Both the position numbers and the translations under genes were made by a program. This document shows positions 1-4,103 of a DNA stretch of 5,382 bases, piece after piece. Position 1 is the stretch's first letter. Each line of letters opens with the position of its first letter. Under the pieces are notes generated by a model. The model saw only the letters and a list, made by a program, of their open reading frames with translations, was not told the DNA's origin and searched no databases. The DNA is from Oxalobacteraceae bacterium (GTDB lineage: Bacteria; Pseudomonadota; Gammaproteobacteria; Burkholderiales; Burkholderiaceae_D). The stretch is taken from positions 1-5,382 of the forward strand of contig PKWO01000363.1 in NCBI GenBank assembly GCA_003132085.1, written 5' to 3'.

Positions 1-98
1 TTCAGTTGATTGGGCCACCAGTTTGCGTTCGTTGGTGCTCCAGCCACCGTGTGTTTGTGAGCGCCGACCGAGAACGGGCACTTTGTTTCGTTTGACAT
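1..98 (-). CDS. katG: Catalase-peroxidase KatG, N-terminal 32 codons only (runs off left edge)
   Basis: KatG is a cytoplasmic haem enzyme that removes hydrogen peroxide by catalase and peroxidase reactions. Reading the minus strand from the ATG at 98-96 gives MSNETKCPF, a short variable linker, then TNANWWPNQL. The K-C-P-F block followed about 15-20 residues later by T-N-x-x-W-W-P-N-Q-L is the characteristic N-terminus of bacterial KatG. The frame is open to the window edge. The full family protein is about 720-750 residues, so the haem-binding domain and the Trp-Tyr-Met adduct residues lie outside the window. The start is supported by a strong Shine-Dalgarno (AAAGGAG on the minus strand, plus positions 105-111) six bases before the ATG. 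A promoter and a probable OxyR site lie directly upstream. Identification rests on only 32 residues, but they are very distinctive. Confidence 0.9.
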   Translation of the reverse strand, partial: MSNETKCPFSVGAHKHTVAGAPTNANWWPNQL

Positions 99-103
99 GG
101 TTC

Positions 104-111
104 ACTCCTTT
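104..111 (-). promoter_or_regulatory. Ribosome binding site of katG
   Basis: On the minus strand this reads AAAGGAGT, a near-perfect anti-16S match, ending five to six bases before the ATG at 98. It fixes the katG start. Confidence 0.8.
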
Positions 112-138
112 GGCTGCTTGAAATTTACTGCTCTATAC

Positions 139-166
139 ATTCTAGAGTTTGGGCGTCGATTAACAA
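139..166 (-). promoter_or_regulatory. Probable sigma-70 promoter of katG
   Basis: On the minus strand there is a -35-like TTGTTA (plus 161-166), a 16-bp spacer and a -10-like TAGAAT (plus 139-144, five of six consensus bases). Transcription would start near 131-133, giving a leader of about 35 nt. The weak -35 box lies one base from the inner edge of the probable OxyR site (168-204), the usual geometry for a promoter activated by OxyR contacting RNA polymerase. The boxes are seen directly; activity is inferred. Confidence 0.5.
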
Positions 167-167
167 A

Positions 168-204
168 ATAAATTACATAAATTTAATCAATAGTTAATAT
201 CTAT
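168..204 (-). promoter_or_regulatory. Probable OxyR-binding site upstream of katG
   Basis: The established OxyR tetramer motif is four tetranucleotides (ATAG, CTAT, ATAG, CTAT) separated by 7-bp spacers, with T and A at spacer positions 2 and 6 inside each half, 37 bp in all. Here, on the plus strand, the elements are ATAA (168-171), AAAT (179-182), ATAG (190-193) and CTAT (201-204), exactly spaced. By my count 13 of 16 tetranucleotide bases match, and all four conserved spacer T/A positions match. The promoter-distal half (190-204) is a perfect consensus half-site and the promoter-proximal half is degenerate. katG is a classical OxyR target in Proteobacteria, so the context supports the call. 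The surrounding DNA is AT-rich, so chance similarity is not excluded. Confidence 0.6.
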
Positions 205-246
205 AGTTCGATCTGACAAACTCATGTCTGTCTTTAGATGTTGCCG

Positions 247-289
247 CCGATACCTTTTTGACCCCGGCTGCCGATTTCCACTGACCCCG
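247..289 (+). repeat. Repeat pair 1, IS21-end-like units
   Basis: Two tandem units about 24 bp apart, CCGATACCTTTTTGACCCCG (247-266) and CCGATTTCCACTGACCCCG (271-289). Both begin CCGA and end TGACCCCG. They match the units in the two inverted-repeat arms further right, sharing the block CTGCCGATTT with both. Tandem 20-odd-bp units near each terminus are typical of IS21-family elements, where they are thought to bind the IstA transposase. No outer tip or target duplication could be identified, so this is a remnant or one end of a decayed element. Confidence 0.5.
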
Positions 290-330
290 TTCAGAGCCCT
301 TGGAGCGGTGATGGGGCGTGAGGTTGCGGG

Positions 331-388
331 CCGCGGATCTGGGTTGCCGAAAATCGGCAGCGCTGGGTCAATTTGACGTCGGCGCCAA
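331..388 (-). repeat. Left arm of a 56-58 bp imperfect inverted repeat (IS21-end-like)
   Basis: Read on the minus strand from 388 to 331, it begins TTGGCGCCGAC, contains CTGCCGATTTTCGG and ends with CCCAGATC plus a GC-rich tip. It aligns to 865-920 on the plus strand with about 49 of 58 positions identical and two single-base gaps. It includes two tandem units starting CCGA (at 382 and 357 on the minus strand), each ending ACCCAG. The divergence between arms indicates an old or composite insertion. Confidence 0.6.
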
Positions 389-573
389 CCTATCTAGCAT
401 CCTGATCAGTCTATTTCCGCTCAATCTCTTGGTAAATACGTCTAATGGGGGGGATGCGATTTTTAGCCAAGTAAATCGTGTTTCCATATCTACCCTGGCA
501 GTTGCCAATTTTGTCGCCCCTTGGGCGTTTCGTTTCTTCGCTTGGCCGAGATTGATGCTCTCTGTGAAGGGAT

Positions 574-863
574 TTATCGCTTAGTATTTCGATACCAGTC
601 TGCCTTTGAATTGGGGCGGAGAATGGAAATTATTTCAGCCGCAAGCGCTTCGTCCTCGGACTCACCGTGAATCGCAAAATCTGAATGCGGAGACGGTTGA
701 CGAGCCACCGCTATAAGATCCGAGGTAGCGCGACACCGCATCAGTATCGCGACAGGTCCGGTAAGTGTTAGATATCTAGCCGGGTCGTCTACAATCTTGA
801 AACTGGCTATTTCGAATACGAAACCTTGAACGCCGCCATTTTCACTGTGGGATTCTCTCTGCT
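574..863 (-). pseudogene. C-terminal remnant of an unidentified protein, no start codon
   Basis: On the minus strand a frame is open from the inverted-repeat arm down to a TAA at 574-576, about 95 codons. The translated segment from about 840 looks protein-like: it includes GFVFEIASFKIVDDPARYL, then LTGPVAILMR, and ends with an acidic helix-like stretch (ESEDEALAAEIISILRP) and SKADWYRNTKR. Many codons begin with G, as in real genes. No ATG, GTG or TTG lies in frame before an internal Met (codon at 747-745), and the upstream end merges into the repeat arm at 865, which suggests truncation by the insertion. An ATG at 839-837 in another frame hits a stop after ten codons, so a frameshift near 825 is an alternative. 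The protein family is not recognised. It could also be a fortuitous open stretch. Confidence 0.35.
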
Positions 864-864
864 G

Positions 865-920
865 TTGGCGCCGACTTCGAATTGCCCAGCCTGCCGATTT
901 TCGGTGAGCCAGATCGGAGG
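865..920 (+). repeat. Right arm of the imperfect inverted repeat (IS21-end-like)
   Basis: Counterpart of 331-388 in opposite orientation, with units CCGACTTCGAATTGCCCAG (871-889) and CCGATTTTCGGTGAGCCAG (894-912). Its outer tip ends at 920, one base from the amidase stop codon (922-924). The arms enclose 476 bp, too short for istA plus istB, so the element would be an internally deleted or MITE-like derivative, or two unrelated end fragments. The IS21 family assignment is from memory of end structure, not from a database match. Confidence 0.55.
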
Positions 921-921
921 C

Positions 922-2715
922 CTAGAACCCCGGCGGCCGCTCTGTCGCCACAGCCGAAAATTTCTCTAGAGCCAAACCGACCCGCGCGATTGTACCTTCG
1001 TCGAACAGGCGACCGATCAGCGTGACGCCGTATGGCACACGGCGCGGCGGCGAAAATTTAGGCAAAGGATTCACCGAATCAGGCGCCCAATCGCTGCGGG
1101 CTTCGGATACTTCCACATATCCCGTTCGCAAGGTCAACGACGGATGACCGGTGTAATTAGAGATCGTGAGCATCTCATCGCGCAACGATGGCACCAGCAG
1201 CAGATCAACCTCGGAAAAAATGCGGGACATTTCTACCGCTACTTTACGTCGCATCCGGTCCGCTTGCACGAGATCCACCGCAGAAAGAAAGCGGGCTTCG
1301 CGGAACAGGTTGGGCCAGGCGTCAGGCACTTGCATCTTGAGTTGATTTGCACGGCCATCAAACACGATTTCCTCGAACGCAGCGGCCCCCTCTGCAAACA
1401 AAATGACATTTAGCGAGTTGTACGGCCAGTCAGGAAGGGAAACGATAACGGGATTCATGCCAAGTGCCCTTATCGCTCCCAGCGCTGCGCGGTCGACATC
1501 GGTGGCAGGATCCTCTATCATCCAAGCCGGTATGTAGCCGACCTTCAGTCCCCGAACCGATGCACCCGCGTCGAAGTCGAGCTTGCTGGCAACGCTGGCA
1601 ACGTCGCCGGCATCGGGACCGGATATCGCTTTGAGCACCAGCATCGTATCCTCGACACTACGCGTCATGGGGCCGAGTTTGTCAAGTGACCAGCAGAGTG
1701 TCATAGCGCCGGTACGCGCCACGCGGCCATAGGTTGGACGGAGCCCGGTCACGCCGCAACGCATGCTTGGGCTGACGATGCTTCCCTCGGTCTCGCTGCC
1801 AACTGAAAATGCCACCAATCCCGCAGCGGTTGCCGCGCCAGGCCCGGCACTGGAACCGGATGCGCCTTCTTCCAGCAACCATGGGTTCATCGTCTGGCCA
1901 CCGAACCAGATATCATTCAGCGCCAGTGCGCCAAGACTCAGCTTGGCGATCAGCACGGCACCGGCTGCATTGAGACGTTCCACTACCGCCGAATCCTTGG
2001 CCGGAATACGATTCCTGAACGGTTCTGCACCCCATGTGGTCGCTATTCCGGCAGTATCGAGTAAATCCTTGACCCCATATGGGATACCGTGCAACGGGCC
2101 CCGATACTTACCGGCGGCAATCTCTTTATCGGCCTGTTTTGCCTGGGCCAGCGCATGCTCGCGGGTAACCGTAATCACGCACCGCAGTTTCGGATCGTAG
2201 CGTTGTATGCGATCGAGATAAATGTGTGTTAGCCGCTCAGAGCTTAGCGTCTTCATCTCTAACCAGCGCGAGAGTTTCGTCACCGGCGCAAAGGCAATTT
2301 CGTCATCTTTGGCAGCAAGCGGCCCTGGATCGGCTTTCGTACGAATAAATCGATCATGCGCAGGACCGGCTTTGTCGCCATCTAGCCTGGGGTTCCATTG
2401 CGTTGCGGGAGATAGGTTCGCCTCCAACGGCAGTTTGCGTGGCCCGGTGCGCCGTTCGAGCATAGCTGCCATCGAGGTGCTCCAACTCGTTGCGGCCATC
2501 TCCCGTTCTGCGACGCTCATCGAGAGTTGCATCAATTTCTCCGCTTCCGCGAATGTAGACCGCGATACTTCGGGGCCTACGGCGGGCGCAGTACCGAAAG
2601 TGGGCGGCGCACCGGGCGGCGGTGCTTCCGGCTTCGGTTGATCGGCTCGGTTCGATGTGGCAACGGCCAACAAGCCAAGTGGCGCTTTAATAAGGAATTG
2701 GCGGCGGAATGTCAT
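922..2715 (-). CDS. Tat-exported amidase-signature family hydrolase
   Basis: Amidase-signature enzymes hydrolyse amide bonds with a Ser-cisSer-Lys triad; this one's substrate is unknown. Numbering from the chosen start, the protein has 597 residues. The N-terminus MTFRRQFLIKAPLGLLAVA is a twin-arginine signal (RRQFL, then a hydrophobic stretch and an AVA cleavage-like site), so it probably acts in the periplasm. A proline-rich linker (about 27-40) and a long helical region precede the catalytic core. The core has HGIPYGVKDLLDTAG with catalytic Lys216, GASGSSAG with cis-Ser288, and GSETEGSIVSPS with the nucleophile Ser312; spacing matches the family. The C-terminus (ERPPGF) looks complete. An ATG 51 bases upstream (2766) is open but lacks a ribosome binding site and would bury the Tat motif, so 2715 is preferred. 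The N-terminal extension and signal argue against GatA. The gene stands alone, divergent from the next one; its promoter is not clear. Confidence 0.88.
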   Translation of the reverse strand: MTFRRQFLIKAPLGLLAVATSNRADQPKPEAPPPGAPPTFGTAPAVGPEVSRSTFAEAEKLMQLSMSVAEREMAATSWSTSMAAMLERRTGPRKLPLEANLSPATQWNPRLDGDKAGPAHDRFIRTKADPGPLAAKDDEIAFAPVTKLSRWLEMKTLSSERLTHIYLDRIQRYDPKLRCVITVTREHALAQAKQADKEIAAGKYRGPLHGIPYGVKDLLDTAGIATTWGAEPFRNRIPAKDSAVVERLNAAGAVLIAKLSLGALALNDIWFGGQTMNPWLLEEGASGSSAGPGAATAAGLVAFSVGSETEGSIVSPSMRCGVTGLRPTYGRVARTGAMTLCWSLDKLGPMTRSVEDTMLVLKAISGPDAGDVASVASKLDFDAGASVRGLKVGYIPAWMIEDPATDVDRAALGAIRALGMNPVIVSLPDWPYNSLNVILFAEGAAAFEEIVFDGRANQLKMQVPDAWPNLFREARFLSAVDLVQADRMRRKVAVEMSRIFSEVDLLLVPSLRDEMLTISNYTGHPSLTLRTGYVEVSEARSDWAPDSVNPLPKFSPPRRVPYGVTLIGRLFDEGTIARVGLALEKFSAVATERPPGF

Positions 2716-2720
2716 GGTCA

Positions 2721-2726
2721 CTCTCC
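2721..2726 (-). promoter_or_regulatory. Ribosome binding site that decides the amidase start
   Basis: On the minus strand this reads GGAGAG; its GGAG core sits seven bases before the ATG at 2715. No comparable site precedes the upstream in-frame ATG at 2766, so translation should begin at 2715, placing the twin-arginine motif at residues 4-5. Confidence 0.65.
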
Positions 2727-2920
2727 ATATTGAGAATCGAGCCACGAATCCGGCCATGGCCAGCATTGATGATACCCAAAAGCCAGGAATAATTCTTCCC
2801 TTCTTTTTGTCTAGCTATTTGCAAACGGGTGGGCGCCCCAAGACGGAGAGGCTAATCGTCGCTGGCATACGAACTTTGAGTTTTTGGATTTTTCTCACAA
2901 TTCAGTCAGGCAGGCGATGT

Positions 2921-2939
2921 GTAAATTTCGAATTTTTAC
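2921..2939. repeat. Imperfect AT-rich palindrome, possible operator
   Basis: The 19-bp sequence GTAAATTTCGAATTTTTAC reads nearly the same on both strands (outer GTAAA/TTTAC and central TTCGAA, with one extra base on the right). It lies in the divergent intergenic region, where a regulator of either gene could bind. No known operator consensus is matched, and AT-rich DNA yields such palindromes by chance. Confidence 0.2.
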
Positions 2940-3088
2940 TTTGATTCACGGATCAGCCGCTAACGGGAAGTGCGTCAACGATTGACAAGCAAAAGGTCGC
3001 AGGACGGAGAACTACCAACAGGTTCAAGCGCCATTCAGTCTCTTGGCGAAAGTTGCGTAGCAGCAGCCGAACCATTTCGGCGAGCGAG

Positions 3089-3097
3089 TGATATGAT
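3089..3097 (+). promoter_or_regulatory. Probable extended -10 promoter of the DsbA/FrnE-like gene
   Basis: The sequence TGATATGAT fits the extended -10 pattern TGnTATAAT with a single mismatch. There is no good -35 box 16-18 bp upstream, which extended -10 promoters can do without. Transcription would start near 3104, giving a short leader of about 26 nt before the GTG at 3130. Confidence 0.4.
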
Positions 3098-3129
3098 TCG
3101 AACGTCCCCAATTTAAATGGAATGCCAAC

Positions 3130-3792
3130 GTGACCCAGCACCTGAAAATCGACTTTGTTTCGGACGTATCGTGCCCTTGGTGCGTGATCGGCCTGTATGC
3201 GTTGAAGCGGGCTATCGCCAACCTTGGCGATCAGATATCCGTCGACATCCACTTTCAGCCGTTCGAATTGAATCCGCAAATGCCGCCTGAAGGGCAGGAC
3301 ATCACCGAGCACATCGTTCAAAAGTACGGTTCTTCGCCGGAACAACTCGCCCAAAGCCGTGAGGCGATCCGCGCCCGGGGCGCTGAATTGGGTTTCACGT
3401 TCGACATGGGCCAGCGTGCTCGCATCTACAACACCTTCGACGCGCATCGGCTATTGCATTGGGCCGAATTGGAAGGGCTGCAACTGGAACTCAAGCAAGC
3501 GCTGTTCAAAGCCTACTTCACTGACGGCAGAAATCCGAGCGATCATGCGGTGCTATTGCGTGTCGCCGCCGAGGTTGGGCTGGATAGCGCTCGCGCTGCG
3601 CAAGTGCTTGCGACAGACGAATACGCCGACGCGGTGCGGGCGCAAGAGCAGTTCTATCAGGGCAACGGCATACACGCGGTACCGGCAGTCATTGTCAATG
3701 AAAGACATCTGATCCAGGGCGGTCAACCGGTCGCAGCGTTCGAACAGGCGTTACGAAAAATTGCCGCAGAATCGCTATCGGCTAGCCGCTGA
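3130..3792 (+). CDS. DsbA-family thiol oxidoreductase, FrnE-like
   Basis: This 220-residue protein has the DSBA-like thioredoxin fold of the FrnE group, cytoplasmic thiol-disulfide oxidoreductases or isomerases linked to oxidative stress tolerance in some bacteria. Visible motifs are the active site CPWC at Cys15-Cys18 within DVSCPWCVIG, the FQPFELNPQMP strand-turn (42-52), YNTFDAHRLLHWA in the helical insertion (100-112), AYFTDGRNPSD (128-138), and the cis-proline loop GIHAVPAVIVN with Pro185. Length and motif order match full-length family members. There is no signal peptide, so it should be cytoplasmic, unlike periplasmic DsbA. The start is GTG: an in-frame stop at 3094-3096 and no ATG between leave it as the only start, and the N-terminus aligns with the family. 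Only a weak GGA lies upstream as ribosome binding site. The natural substrate cannot be told from sequence; a 2-hydroxychromene-2-carboxylate isomerase-type relative is less likely given the CxxC. Confidence 0.9.
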   Translation: MTQHLKIDFVSDVSCPWCVIGLYALKRAIANLGDQISVDIHFQPFELNPQMPPEGQDITEHIVQKYGSSPEQLAQSREAIRARGAELGFTFDMGQRARIYNTFDAHRLLHWAELEGLQLELKQALFKAYFTDGRNPSDHAVLLRVAAEVGLDSARAAQVLATDEYADAVRAQEQFYQGNGIHAVPAVIVNERHLIQGGQPVAAFEQALRKIAAESLSASR

Positions 3793-3804
3793 TTGTAATT
3801 TTTT
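3777..3804 (+). terminator. Weak candidate intrinsic terminator after the FrnE-like gene
   Basis: A six-pair stem (ATCGGC at 3777-3782 with GCTGAT at 3788-3793, one G-U pair, five-base loop) overlaps the stop codon and is followed by a run of six T at 3799-3804. The five bases between stem and T-run and the short stem make it a poor terminator, so it is tentative. Confidence 0.3.
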
Positions 3805-4103
3805 AAGTCTGCCGGCGGGAATAGGTTCTTGGCAATCCCCCCACCATCGTCAATGTCCGGATAAGCCCCGGAAACACCCCTCTATTTCCTCGATTGCCGC
3901 AACGCAAAATATTACAAGATAAGTCGTATTTTCTTTTCAGCCGCCAATCTTGACAAGCGCGATTTTGCACGAGCGAAGGCCACAAGACTTCCGCCGCAAA
4001 TGAAGCCTCATGTGTTCCCGCCTCACTGGAGGGGAGCAATGGGGAGACGTCGAGAAACCGTCATCTGAACTGCGCTGCACGTTAACCGACAAGGAAGCTG
4101 AAC
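3793..4103. other. Intergenic region upstream of the SEC-C/TPR/sulfotransferase gene
   Basis: About 310 bp hold no supported gene. A small perfect 5-bp stem (TCCGG/CCGGA, seven-base loop) lies at 3856-3872. A TTGACA at 3950-3955 resembles a -35 box, but no -10-like hexamer follows at 16-18 bp, so the promoter of the next gene is not located. Confidence 0.45.
4091..4096 (+). promoter_or_regulatory. Ribosome binding site of the SEC-C/TPR/sulfotransferase gene
   Basis: AAGGAA lies seven bases before the ATG at 4104 and supports that start, which places the SEC-C motif at the extreme N-terminus as in related proteins. Confidence 0.65.

Larger units (their letters stand above)
205..921. other. 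Gene-poor stretch with mobile-element remnants
   Basis: About 700 bp separate the katG control region from the amidase stop codon. I see no intact gene here. It contains three pairs of short IS21-type repeat units (about 247-289, 331-388 and 865-920) and a minus-strand coding remnant (574-863). No transposase or IstB-like ATPase motif is readable. The part between 389 and 573 shows nothing I can identify. Confidence 0.6.
2716..3129. other. Divergent intergenic region between the amidase and the thiol oxidoreductase
   Basis: About 410 bp carry the control signals of two divergent genes. I find a probable extended -10 promoter for the rightward gene (3089-3097) and an imperfect palindrome at 2921-2939. 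A TTGACA at 2982-2987 has no -10 box at suitable distance. No promoter for the leftward amidase gene is convincing, and no small gene is supported. Confidence 0.5.

Noticed and set aside
318..584. Plus-strand open frame of 88 codons in the katG-amidase gap
   Set aside because: It starts inside the repeat arm, has no ribosome binding site, no recognisable motif, and overlaps the better-looking minus-strand remnant only at its end. Treated as chance.
787..960. Plus-strand frame containing VYNLETGYFEYETLNAA
   Set aside because: It looked protein-like, but it is short, has a stop just upstream (TAG near 769), no start with a ribosome binding site, and runs through the repeat arm into the antisense of the amidase. 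The opposite strand gives a longer, more natural frame.
1763..2641. Long plus-strand open frames (1763-2200, 2222-2641) opposite the amidase
   Set aside because: They are antisense shadows of a clearly coding GC-rich gene with an intact catalytic triad; no ribosome binding sites or family motifs.
2818..2845. Possible sigma-54 promoter on the minus strand (TTGGGG ... TTTGC)
   Set aside because: The distance between the GG and GC elements does not match the required ten bases.
2982..2987. TTGACA hexamer upstream of the FrnE-like gene
   Set aside because: A perfect -35 hexamer, but no -10-like sequence follows at 15-19 bp. The same holds for TTGACA at 3950-3955.
2953..3447. Minus-strand 164-codon open frame overlapping the start of the FrnE-like gene
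   Set aside because: Most of it is antisense to a certain gene. The tail at 2953-3120 lies in intergenic DNA and looks mildly protein-like, but I recognise no family and see no independent start.
3803..4039. Minus-strand 78-codon open frame before the SEC-C gene
   Set aside because: Its composition is unremarkable, with no ribosome binding site and no motif. A fragment of a decayed insertion sequence is possible but cannot be supported.
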